Assembly (NCBI GenBank): GCA_036556265.1
Contig: DATBJU010000121.1
Span: 1 to 26,381 of the forward strand
Source of the DNA: JAUSIF01 sp036556265
Lineage (GTDB): Bacteria; Pseudomonadota; Alphaproteobacteria; Rhizobiales; Xanthobacteraceae
DNA length: 26,381 nt
Reading direction: 5' to 3'
Within the stretch, counting starts at the first letter, position 1. Each line of letters begins with the position of its first letter. A program made the position numbers and the translations under genes. Below, in pieces: positions 16,910-23,979 of the stretch. The notes below the pieces were generated by a model. The model did not search any database, had not been told where the DNA came from, and saw nothing but the letters and a program-made list of their open reading frames with translations.

Positions 16910-18589
16910 ATGACAATCAATCTCAAGACGCCAGACATTCGCGAGCTCAAGCCGCACATCGTGGTGTTCGGCGTCGGCGGCGCAGGCGGTAACGCCGTCA
17001 ACAACATGATCGCGGCCGGATTGCAGGGCTGCGAGTTCGTCGTCGCCAACACCGACGCGCAGGCGCTCACTTCGTCGAAAGCGAAGCGTGTCATCCAGAT
17101 GGGTGTCGAGGCGACCCAGGGCCTTGGCGCCGGGTCGCACCCGGAAGTCGGGCGCGCCGCGGCGGAAGAAGTGATCGACGAGATCCGCGATCACCTCGCC
17201 GGCGCGCACATGGCGTTCATCACGGCGGGCATGGGCGGCGGCACGGGCACCGGCGCGGCGCCCGTGATTGCGCGCGTCACACGCGAACTCGGAATCCTCA
17301 CCCTCGGGGTTGTCACCAAGCCGTTCCAGTTCGAAGGCCAGCGCCGCATGGCGATTGCGGACACTGGCATCCAGGAACTCGCCAAACACGTTGATACGCT
17401 CATTGTGATCCCGAACCAGAACCTGTTCCGGGTGGCGAACGAGAAGACGACGTTCGCCGACGCATTCGCGATGGCCGACCAGGTCCTCTATTCGGGCGTT
17501 GCGTGCATAACAGACCTTATGGTGAAGGAAGGCCTGATCAACCTCGACTTCGCCGACGTGCGTACGGTCATGCGCGAGATGGGCAAGGCAATGATGGGCA
17601 CGGGAGAGGCCTCCGGCGAGAAGCGGGCGACCGTCGCCGCGGAAGCCGCGATCTCCAATCCGCTGCTCGATGAGACCTCGATGCATGGCGCCAAAGGCTT
17701 GCTGATCTCGATCACGGGCGGTTCGGATCTCACGCTCTACGAGGTCGACGAGGCGGCGAGCCGCATTCGCGAGGAAGTGGATGCGGACGCGAACATCATC
17801 CTCGGCGCGACCTTCGACCACAGCCTCGACGGCATCGTGCGGGTGTCGGTAGTTGCCACCGGCATCGACGCCGGCGCGAGAGAAGCGGCGAGCAGGTTCA
17901 GCGCGGCCTCGGTCGCCGGCCGCATGGCGGTCGCGCGCGCGTTCGATGCAGGGCATGCGCCGCAGCGCACGCCGCATTCCTATCGTGAGCCGGCGCCCAC
18001 GCCGTTGCAGCCAGCCCTGCACCATGACGATCATGGTGATCGCGGGCATGAGCATGAGCATGAAACCGCGATCGACGACGTGACGCTGCGGCCGTTGCCG
18101 CCGCGGCCGTCCTTCTTCGAACCCATGCAAGAGGAAGAGCCGATCGAGGCGCACGAGGAGGAGCCGATCCGGCCGTTCCTGCCGCCGCGTCCCGAGCGCG
18201 CGGGAAACCGCGCGACACGTATGCCGCGCGTAGACGAACTTCCGATCCCGGCGCAAAACGAAATCCGCGCAAGCCGAGGCGAAGCCGCAGAACACGAGCG
18301 CAAGCGCATGTCGCTGCTCCAGCGTCTTGCTGGCCTCGGCCGGCGCGAGGAGGCGGAGCCCCAATACGAGCCGCACCAGCTCGCTCCGAACGCGCGGCAT
18401 GACGAAGAGCGTGAAGAGCGGGAATATCGCCCCGCGCCCGAACGGCGCTTGAATGAGCAGGTATCGGAGTATTCACGCAGACCGGCGGGCCGGCCCGCCG
18501 CGATCGACTCGCCGGCGCGGAACGGCCGGGCGCGAATCGACGACGACGAACTGGAGATCCCTGCTTTCCTGCGCAGACAGGCGAACTGA
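16910..18589 (+). CDS. ftsZ: Cell division GTPase FtsZ, with long C-terminal linker
   Basis: Tubulin homologue that forms the Z-ring. The GTPase core shows GVGGAGGNAVNNM near 21-33, the tubulin signature GGGTGTG at 109-115 and the T7 loop NLDFADV at 211-217. The core ends near residue 320. The remaining ~240 residues are a Pro-, Arg- and acid-rich disordered linker, closing with a conserved C-terminal peptide (DDELEIPAFLRR) for FtsA binding. The total of 559 residues is typical for Rhizobiales and much longer than E. coli FtsZ. The linker carries a His-rich patch at 371-384. The ATG has GAAAGGGAC about 6 nt upstream. The ftsA-ftsZ gap is only 50 nt with no CtrA box or GANTC site in it. Confidence 0.98.
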   Translation: MTINLKTPDIRELKPHIVVFGVGGAGGNAVNNMIAAGLQGCEFVVANTDAQALTSSKAKRVIQMGVEATQGLGAGSHPEVGRAAAEEVIDEIRDHLAGAHMAFITAGMGGGTGTGAAPVIARVTRELGILTLGVVTKPFQFEGQRRMAIADTGIQELAKHVDTLIVIPNQNLFRVANEKTTFADAFAMADQVLYSGVACITDLMVKEGLINLDFADVRTVMREMGKAMMGTGEASGEKRATVAAEAAISNPLLDETSMHGAKGLLISITGGSDLTLYEVDEAASRIREEVDADANIILGATFDHSLDGIVRVSVVATGIDAGAREAASRFSAASVAGRMAVARAFDAGHAPQRTPHSYREPAPTPLQPALHHDDHGDRGHEHEHETAIDDVTLRPLPPRPSFFEPMQEEEPIEAHEEEPIRPFLPPRPERAGNRATRMPRVDELPIPAQNEIRASRGEAAEHERKRMSLLQRLAGLGRREEAEPQYEPHQLAPNARHDEEREEREYRPAPERRLNEQVSEYSRRPAGRPAAIDSPARNGRARIDDDELEIPAFLRRQAN

Positions 18590-18618
18590 GCCCAGACCTG
18601 TCCACAAGTTCCGAAATC

Positions 18619-18656
18619 GAGGCGCCCTGGCCGGTCCGGCCGGGCGCCTCGCTTGT
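18619..18656 (+). terminator. Stem-loop terminator after ftsZ, end of dcw cluster
   Basis: GAGGCGCCC (18619-18627) pairs with GGGCGCCTC (18642-18650), and inside it GGCCG pairs with CGGCC around a GTC loop. Together they make a 14-bp GC-rich stem with one bulged T. A modest T-containing tail (GCTTGTT) follows. It lies 30 nt after the ftsZ stop and before the separate lpxC promoter region, which fits transcription termination. Confidence 0.8.
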
Positions 18657-18734
18657 TGCGTGCTAGCGCGGAAAATGGCCAGAAACCGGCGTCAACACGA
18701 CGGTTTTCGGTAACAAAGCGTAAAAAACCGTGAC

Positions 18735-18762
18735 TTGCGACTCACCCGACCCTGGCTATCGT
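18735..18762 (+). promoter_or_regulatory. Candidate lpxC promoter
   Basis: TTGCGA at 18735-18740 and TATCGT at 18757-18762 are spaced by 16 nt and each match four of six bases of the housekeeping consensus. A GACTC (GANTC) site overlaps the spacer at 18739-18743, and a TTAACC half-site resembling half a CtrA box follows at 18768-18773. If used, the transcript would begin near 18769 and carry a leader of about 115 nt. Placement after the ftsZ terminator supports it; the elements are only moderate. Confidence 0.4.
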
Positions 18763-18815
18763 TTCGCTTAACCAAAAGCGGCGGCACGGTTTCTTGGCTT
18801 TTTGACCGATGCGCG

Positions 18816-18848
18816 CTGCAAACGCTGCGACGGGAAGCGTTGGGGCAG
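18816..18848 (+). other. Predicted hairpin in the lpxC 5' leader
   Basis: AACGCT (18821-18826) pairs with AGCGTT (18836-18841) around a 9-nt loop, and CTGC (18816-18819) can pair with GCAG (18845-18848) across a small internal loop. It lies between the candidate promoter and the lpxC start. No known riboswitch class is recognised, and chance pairing is possible in GC-rich DNA. Confidence 0.3.
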
Positions 18849-18884
18849 GAGTCCGAAGGCGCGTCGTGCGACCTAGGCCTCCGG

Positions 18885-19841
18885 ATGGTGGGGATGAGGG
18901 GAAGTTTCCAGACCACTTTGGCGCAGCGCGTCGAACTCATGGGCCGCGGGGTCCATGGCGGAACGCCCGCCCGTGTGTCGCTGATCCCGGCCAACGCCGA
19001 TTCCGGCATCCTGTTCTCGCGCATGAGCCACGACGGCAAGCCGCGCCGTGTGGTCAGCGCCTCGCCTGAAGCAGTTCGTAACACCGATTTTGCCACCGTG
19101 ATCGGCGACGGCCAGGGAGCGCTTTGCTCGACGGTCGAGCACTTGCTGGCGGCGCTTGTCGGCCTTGGCGTCGACAACGTCATTATCGAGGTGGACGGCA
19201 ACGAAGTGCCCATTTTCGATGGCAGCGCCGCGCATTTCGTCGAGGCAATCAACGCGGCGGGGCTCGAGACACAGGCGGCGTCACGCCGCTACCTCAAGAT
19301 TCTGAAGCCAATTCGCGTGCAGGACGGCCGCGCGATGGGCGAGCTTGCCCCCTATGACGCCGGTTTCCGGATCGAGATCGAGATCGAATTCGACCATCCG
19401 TTGATCGGCCGCCAGCGCTATGCAGCCACGCTCTCCCGCGACACGTTCGAGCGCGACCTCGCCCGCGCCCGCACTTTCGGGTTCATGTCGGACGTTGCCA
19501 AGTTGTGGAGCGCCGGTTACGCGCTCGGCGCCTCGCTGGAAAACACGATCTGCCTCGCCGACGATCGCATCCTCAATCCCACCGGTCTCCGCTATCCGGA
19601 CGAGTTCGTCCGCCACAAGGCGCTCGACGCGGTGGGGGACCTCGCTCTCGCCGGCCTTCCTATTCTGGGGCGCTATCGCTCCGTTTGCGGCGGCCACAAG
19701 CTCAACGCCCAGGTCGTGGCGGCGCTGGCCGCTGATAAGTCGGCTTGGACCGTGGTGGAGCCGAGGCAGCGCCGGCCGCGTGGCCATGCCGATCTTGGCG
19801 TTCCGGTGGCGCTTCCGGCTTATCGGGCCGATCTGTCCTAA
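18885..19841 (+). CDS. lpxC: UDP-3-O-acyl-N-acetylglucosamine deacetylase LpxC
   Basis: Zinc-dependent deacetylase and committed step of lipid A synthesis. With ATG 18885 the product is 318 residues. The N-terminus has the family pattern FQTTL followed by GRGVHGG. Zinc ligands are His86 in STVEHLLAAL and His244/Asp248 in RHKALD; Glu85 and His271 (GGHKLN) are the expected catalytic residues. FDGSAAHFVEAI is also typical. The frame is open upstream to 18735, but those 50 residues contain no other ATG and look nothing like LpxC. ATG 18894, three codons downstream and closer to a GGTGGGG run, is an equally possible start. Neighbours on either side are the usual Rhizobiales ones, ftsZ and bamD. 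Confidence 0.96.
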   Translation: MVGMRGSFQTTLAQRVELMGRGVHGGTPARVSLIPANADSGILFSRMSHDGKPRRVVSASPEAVRNTDFATVIGDGQGALCSTVEHLLAALVGLGVDNVIIEVDGNEVPIFDGSAAHFVEAINAAGLETQAASRRYLKILKPIRVQDGRAMGELAPYDAGFRIEIEIEFDHPLIGRQRYAATLSRDTFERDLARARTFGFMSDVAKLWSAGYALGASLENTICLADDRILNPTGLRYPDEFVRHKALDAVGDLALAGLPILGRYRSVCGGHKLNAQVVAALAADKSAWTVVEPRQRRPRGHADLGVPVALPAYRADLS

Positions 19842-19925
19842 CCAAGCTCGCCACAATCGCGTCCTATTGGGCCTTTAGCGCCTTTGCGAGCTATTCTCGT
19901 CCTTGGTACGAGAGTGCCCGAAGGA

Positions 19926-19940
19926 GCCGGTTCAACCGGC
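19926..19940. promoter_or_regulatory. 15-bp palindrome upstream of bamD
   Basis: GCCGGTT and AACCGGC flank a single C, giving a perfect 7-bp inverted repeat 20 nt before the bamD start, in the 119-nt lpxC-bamD gap. The one-base centre suits a dimeric protein site better than an RNA hairpin. A weaker TCTCGT...ACGAGA repeat precedes it at about 19894-19912. No regulator can be named. Confidence 0.35.
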
Positions 19941-19960
19941 CGCAGGGGGTCGTGGGGTTC

Positions 19961-20824
19961 ATGCGTCGGCTTTTCCAACGCATCCGCAGCGCGGGATTCG
20001 GTCTTCGGCTCGGCTTGGCGGCCGTCGTTCTCGCCATGCCGCTCGGCGGCTGCGCCAACATTTTCGGGGACGACAAGCAGGCCATCATGCCGGATGAGCC
20101 TGCCGACAAGCTCTACAACGAGGGGCTGACCCTTCTGAACAAGAAGGAGTTCTCGGACGCTGCCAAGAAGTTCGAGGAAGTCGACCGGCAACATCCCTAT
20201 TCGGAATGGGCGCGCAAGTCGCTGTTGATGTCGGCGTTCAGCTATTACGAGATCGGCAAGCACGAAGAGACGATCCAGGCCTCGCGCCGCTACATCGCGT
20301 TGCACCCCGGCAGCCCGGACGCGGCCTATGCACAGTATCTGCTCGCTTCCTCGTATTACGACCAGATTCCGGACGTGACGCGCGATCAGCAGCGCACCGA
20401 GAAGGCCATGCAGGCGCTCGATGAAGTGGTGCGGAAATATCCTGGCACCGAGTACGCGGAGAGCGCGCGCAGGAAGATCGAGGTGGCGCGCGATCAGCTT
20501 GCTGGCAAGGAGATGCTGGTCGGTCGCTACTATCTCGACCGGCGCAACTACGCGGGCGCGATCAACCGTTTCAAGGCGGTCGTGACGCAGTATCAGACCA
20601 CGCGGCACGTGGAAGAGGCGCTGATGCGCCTCACCGAATGCTACATGGCGCTCGGCATCGTGCCCGAGGCGCAGACCGCGGCCGCCGTCCTCGGGCACAA
20701 TTTCCCGGACAGCCCCTGGTACAAGGACGCTTACAAGCTCGTGACGAGCGGCGGGGCCGCGCCGAGGGAAGACAAGGGCTCCTGGATCAGCCGCGCGTTC
20801 GGCATCAAGCCGAGCAGCAGCTGA
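19961..20824 (+). CDS. bamD: Outer membrane assembly lipoprotein BamD (ComL)
   Basis: Essential lipoprotein partner of BamA in the beta-barrel assembly machine at the periplasmic face of the outer membrane. The 287-residue product has a basic N-terminus, a hydrophobic signal and the lipobox PLGGC with Cys31 as lipidation site. It is followed by tetratricopeptide-like repeats from about 45 to 265, for example LYNEGLTLLNKKEFSDAAKKF, RQHPYSEWARKSLLMSAF and the repeated YP.TEYAESARRKI pattern. It ends in a short variable tail. ATG 19961 is chosen because it starts the lipoprotein signal and has GTGGGG just upstream; the open frame before it is lpxC shadow. The stop lies 3 nt from the stop of the convergent oxygenase gene. 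Confidence 0.96.
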   Translation: MRRLFQRIRSAGFGLRLGLAAVVLAMPLGGCANIFGDDKQAIMPDEPADKLYNEGLTLLNKKEFSDAAKKFEEVDRQHPYSEWARKSLLMSAFSYYEIGKHEETIQASRRYIALHPGSPDAAYAQYLLASSYYDQIPDVTRDQQRTEKAMQALDEVVRKYPGTEYAESARRKIEVARDQLAGKEMLVGRYYLDRRNYAGAINRFKAVVTQYQTTRHVEEALMRLTECYMALGIVPEAQTAAAVLGHNFPDSPWYKDAYKLVTSGGAAPREDKGSWISRAFGIKPSSS

Positions 20825-20827
20825 GAT

Positions 20828-22030
20828 CTACTCCCCCGCCGTATTGGGTCGCCGGCTCCACCCGGGCGCGGGTGCGCGCCGCCTGCGCGCAACCGGCATG
20901 AGCGCACGTATCTTGCGTGCGAAGTTGCGCAGGCACACTTCGGTCGCGCCGAGCGGTCCGACGTCGTAGCTTGACGATTGCATACCCGCCTGCACGCGGT
21001 TGATAAGGGCCGTGTCTTCCTTGTTGACTTGCCGATTGATACGCCAATTGAGGTAGCGCACCGCGCGCATTTCCCGGCGCTCGTCCGGATGCGCATAGGC
21101 GATCTCGCGGATCAGCGTTTCTTTCGCCGAGACCGGCACGAACTGCATGAAGTCGATCTGGTCGGGGTAGATGTCGAAGGCGACGTTGGGCCAGAGCTTG
21201 AAATACGTCCACAGGCGCTGTCGCTCGGGCGGCAGGTACGCGACCCGCGGCAGATACTTCTGGTACATGCGCTCCGAACGGTTGGAAGAGGGTTGGTCGC
21301 GCAGGCCGCCCCACATCTTGTCGACCCATTCGCGCGCCTCGACGCCGTAGCCTTTGCCGAACAAACGGGTCAGCCCGGGATGGGCCACGTTGATGTGAAG
21401 GCCGTCGGAGTAGTTGTCGGCGACGTTTTTCCAGTTGACCGTGCGCGGCCGTAGCGTGACGCGGCCGAGCGGCTCCATCTCCTCCATGCGGTAGGCCGCG
21501 ATCTCGTGGGCGTAGTGCGCCATCATTTCCGCAACGGATGGCCCGCCGCCGGCGAGGCGCACGAAAATGAAACCGTGAAAGATCTCCATCTCGACCGGCT
21601 TCAACCCGTGCGTGGCGGGATCAAGGCCGATGAAGGTTTCGCGAAACGGCACTCCGGCAAGGTTGCCGCTGAGGTCGTAGCTCCACGCGTGGTAGGGGCA
21701 GGTGAGGCGGAAATTGCAACGGCCGGACGGGGCATCCACCAACCGTGAGGCGCGATGCCGGCAGACATTGTGGAACGCACGCACGATGCGATCGTCGCCG
21801 CGCAGGACCAGGATCGACTCACCGAGAAAGTCGAAGGTGTGATAGTCACCCGGCGCCGCAATGTCATTGACGTGGCAGACGATCTGCCATGACGGTCGGA
21901 ACACGCGCTCGGCCTCGAGCGCGAAGAATTCCTCGTCCGTGTAGAGCCAGGCGGGCAGGCTCACGAGTTCGTCGGGATCTTGGCTTTCTGCACCCGAAAG
22001 GTGCCGCTTCGGCTGCAAGGGCTCATTCAT
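20828..22030 (-). CDS. Rieske [2Fe-2S] non-haem iron oxygenase, alpha subunit, substrate unknown
   Basis: The 400-residue product has the Rieske cluster ligands Cys90-x-His92 and Cys111-x2-His114 (CRHR, then CPYHAW). The mononuclear iron site is NWKNVADNYSDGLHINVAHPG, with His212 and His217, and probably Asp339 in the NKEDTALINR segment as third ligand. The segment order fits the family that includes choline, glycine-betaine, carnitine and aromatic ring oxygenases; the sequence does not let me choose among them. No reductase or ferredoxin gene is adjacent, so electrons must come from a partner elsewhere. It sits on the opposite strand to all neighbours, between bamD and recN, 3 nt from the bamD stop. 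The last ~20 residues are Arg/Pro-rich. The start has GGAG 8 nt upstream, overlapping a palindrome. Confidence 0.9.
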   Translation of the reverse strand: MNEPLQPKRHLSGAESQDPDELVSLPAWLYTDEEFFALEAERVFRPSWQIVCHVNDIAAPGDYHTFDFLGESILVLRGDDRIVRAFHNVCRHRASRLVDAPSGRCNFRLTCPYHAWSYDLSGNLAGVPFRETFIGLDPATHGLKPVEMEIFHGFIFVRLAGGGPSVAEMMAHYAHEIAAYRMEEMEPLGRVTLRPRTVNWKNVADNYSDGLHINVAHPGLTRLFGKGYGVEAREWVDKMWGGLRDQPSSNRSERMYQKYLPRVAYLPPERQRLWTYFKLWPNVAFDIYPDQIDFMQFVPVSAKETLIREIAYAHPDERREMRAVRYLNWRINRQVNKEDTALINRVQAGMQSSSYDVGPLGATEVCLRNFARKIRALMPVARRRRAPAPGWSRRPNTAGE

Positions 22031-22039
22031 AAGGTCGCT

Positions 22040-22057
22040 CCATCACGCGCGTGATGG
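22040..22057. promoter_or_regulatory. Perfect 18-bp palindrome at the oxygenase start (operator candidate)
   Basis: CCATCACGCGCGTGATGG reads identically on both strands. It lies 9 nt upstream of the oxygenase ATG (minus strand) and overlaps its GGAG ribosome binding site. A perfect repeat at this place is what a dimeric repressor operator looks like; in RNA it could also fold and mask the ribosome binding site. No regulator gene is adjacent. The rest of the 167-nt divergent region also has CATGG/CCATG at 22084-22098. Confidence 0.5.
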
Positions 22058-22147
22058 TCGGCCCGAATTCTACAACGTTGCGACATGGCGAAACCATGCG
22101 TGCTTCGCAGCCCACGCGCCTACTTTTCGACAAGCCTAACAGGGGCG

Positions 22148-22178
22148 TTGCAGTTCCTCCCGGCAATTGAGATAGGAT
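22148..22178 (+). promoter_or_regulatory. Candidate recN promoter
   Basis: TTGCAG at 22148-22153 is followed after 17 nt by GATAGG at 22171-22176 (or TAGGAT at 22173-22178 with longer spacing). GAGGCGGG at about 22180-22187 can be the ribosome binding site for ATG 22198. I find no GTTC-N7-GTTC alphaproteobacterial LexA site here. Confidence 0.3.
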
Positions 22179-22197
22179 CGAGGCGGGATTCCCATCC

Positions 22198-23868
22198 ATG
22201 CTGGTGCACCTCTCGATCCGCGACATCGTCCTGATCGATCGCCTCGATATCGATCTGGATCCGAAGCTTACGGTCCTCACCGGCGAGACCGGCGCGGGCA
22301 AGTCGATCGTGCTCGACGCGTTCACGCTGGCGCTCGGGGCACGCGGGGACGCGGCTCTCGTGCGACAGGGCGTGGAGCAGGGGCAGGTCACGGCCGCCTT
22401 CGAGTTGGCGCGCGACCATCCGGCGCGGGCCGTATTGCGCGCGAACGATCTCGACACCGATGGCGATCTCATCCTGCGGCGCGTGCAGCTCGCGGACGGG
22501 CGCACGCGGGCCTTCATCAACGACCAGCCGGTGACAGTACAAGTGTTGCGCGAGGTCGGGCAGAAGCTCGTGGAGATCCACGGCCAACACGACGAGCGCG
22601 CGCTCGTGGATTCGGCGACGCATCGCGCTCTGCTCGACGCATTCGGCGGCAACCTTGAGCGTACTTCCGAAGTCGGTCGCCGTTGGAACGCCTGGAAGGA
22701 ATGCGAGGCAGCGGTGACGGCGGAGCGCGAGCGGCTGACGCGTGCGCTCGCAGAGGCCGATTTCATTCGCCATGCGGTCGAGGAGCTGACGGGGCTGGCG
22801 CCGCAACCTGGCGAGGAGCAGACGCTCGCGGACCGGCGCGCGGCGCTCATGCGCGCTGAGAAGGCGGCCGACGATCTCCGCGACGCGCACGAGGCGGTCG
22901 CGGGCGCGGCGTCGCCGGTGCCGACGCTCGCCGCGGTCCTGCGTCGGCTCGAGCGGCGGATGCCTGAGGCGGGCGAGCTCGTCGGCGCGCCGGTGAAAGC
23001 GCTGGACCATGCTTTGCAGTCACTTGAGGACGCGCGTGCGGGCCTTGAGAACGCGCTCGCAATCGCGGATTTCGATCCGAAGGAGTTGGAGCGGATCGAG
23101 GAGCGGCTGTTCGGCTTGCGCGCCGCGGCACGCAAATACAGCACGACAGTGGAGGAGCTTCCGGCGGTCGCGGCACGGTTCAAGTCGGATCTCGAGGCGA
23201 TCGATCGGGGAGCCGAAAAACTCTCCGACCTGGAGAGAGCGTCGGGCGAAGCGGAGAAGGCGTTTCGTAGCGAAGCGGAAGTTCTTTCCACCGCGCGGAG
23301 ACGGGCAGCCAAGGCGCTCGACAAGGCGGTGAACATGGAGCTCCCCCCGCTGAAGCTCGAGCGGGCTGAGTTCATAACGGAGATCGAGAGCGATGCCGCG
23401 ACGCCGGGCCCTGAGGGTTTCGATCGCGTGGAGTTCTGGGTACGAACGAATCCGGGCTCTAAACCCGGACCTCTGATGAAAGTGGCGTCCGGCGGCGAAC
23501 TTGCGCGCTTTCTGCTCGCGCTAAAGGTCGTGCTCGCGGATCGCGGCTCGGCGCCGACGCTCGTGTTCGACGAGATCGACACCGCAGTGGGCGGTGCCGT
23601 ATCCGACGCAATCGGCGCGCGGCTCGCGCGGCTCGGGGAGACGGTGCAGGTGCTTTCCGTGACGCACGCGCCGCAGGTTGCAGCGCGTGCGGCCAATCAC
23701 TTCCTCGTGCTGAAGGAGGCGGTGGATGGCAAGAAGCGGGTCGCGACGCGTGTGCGGCCGCTCGATCCGAAGCTCAAGCGCGAGGAGATCGCGCGCATGC
23801 TCGCCGGTGCCGAGATTACCGAGGAAGCGCGCAAGGCTGCGGAGCGGCTGATCGCGGGGGCGGGATAG
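22198..23868 (+). CDS. recN: DNA repair protein RecN
   Basis: SMC-like ATPase that acts at double-strand breaks in recombinational repair. The 556-residue product starts with the usual LVHLSIRDIVLIDRLDIDL and Walker A GETGAGKS at 29-36, followed by LVEIHGQHDER near 124-134. A long helical coiled-coil middle runs from about 160 to 400. The ABC signature SGGELARF starts at 431 and Walker B LVFDEIDTAVGG has Asp458/Glu459; the switch region has SVTHAPQVAA. Length and motif order are normal. In Rhizobiales recN usually follows bamD directly and precedes ligA; here an antisense oxygenase separates it from bamD, and ligA does not follow. Confidence 0.97.
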   Translation: MLVHLSIRDIVLIDRLDIDLDPKLTVLTGETGAGKSIVLDAFTLALGARGDAALVRQGVEQGQVTAAFELARDHPARAVLRANDLDTDGDLILRRVQLADGRTRAFINDQPVTVQVLREVGQKLVEIHGQHDERALVDSATHRALLDAFGGNLERTSEVGRRWNAWKECEAAVTAERERLTRALAEADFIRHAVEELTGLAPQPGEEQTLADRRAALMRAEKAADDLRDAHEAVAGAASPVPTLAAVLRRLERRMPEAGELVGAPVKALDHALQSLEDARAGLENALAIADFDPKELERIEERLFGLRAAARKYSTTVEELPAVAARFKSDLEAIDRGAEKLSDLERASGEAEKAFRSEAEVLSTARRRAAKALDKAVNMELPPLKLERAEFITEIESDAATPGPEGFDRVEFWVRTNPGSKPGPLMKVASGGELARFLLALKVVLADRGSAPTLVFDEIDTAVGGAVSDAIGARLARLGETVQVLSVTHAPQVAARAANHFLVLKEAVDGKKRVATRVRPLDPKLKREEIARMLAGAEITEEARKAAERLIAGAG

Positions 23869-23881
23869 GGCGACATGCATC

Positions 23882-23973
23882 GTCCCGGACGCCGCGCAGC
23901 GGCGATCCGGGACCGTATGCGGCAAGGACTGAGGACGGTCCCGGCTCTCGGCGCTTCGCGCCTCGGCCGGGAC
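23882..23973. repeat. Paired palindromic intergenic repeat (REP/BIME-like) between recN and dinB
   Basis: Two hairpins stand back to back. The first pairs GTCCCGGACGCCGC (23882-23895) with GCGGCG and TCCGGGAC (23899-23913, one bulged A). The second pairs GTCCCGGC (23938-23945) with GCCGGGAC (23966-23973), with an inner GGCGC/GCGCC stem. The two units share the GTCCCGG...CCGGGAC ends and are in opposite orientation in their outer flanks (CGTCCCGG at the left, CCGGGACG at the right), so the whole is itself an inverted repeat. Elements like this are abundant between genes in Bradyrhizobium and relatives. Its place between two convergent genes would also let it stop transcription from both sides. 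Confidence 0.8.
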
Positions 23974-23979
23974 GACGAG

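Noticed and set aside
16856..18400. A 514-codon open frame on the minus strand across ftsZ
   Set aside because: It is the antisense shadow of ftsZ in GC-rich DNA. The product is Arg/His-rich with no domain, and the plus-strand frame is unmistakably FtsZ.
22058..22197. SOS (LexA) box before recN, and likewise before dinB
   Set aside because: I looked for the alphaproteobacterial GTTC-N7-GTTC pattern in both upstream regions and did not find a match.
22023..23696. A 557-codon minus-strand open frame across recN
   Set aside because: Ser/Arg/Ala-rich low-complexity product, exactly antisense to recN; a codon-bias artefact.
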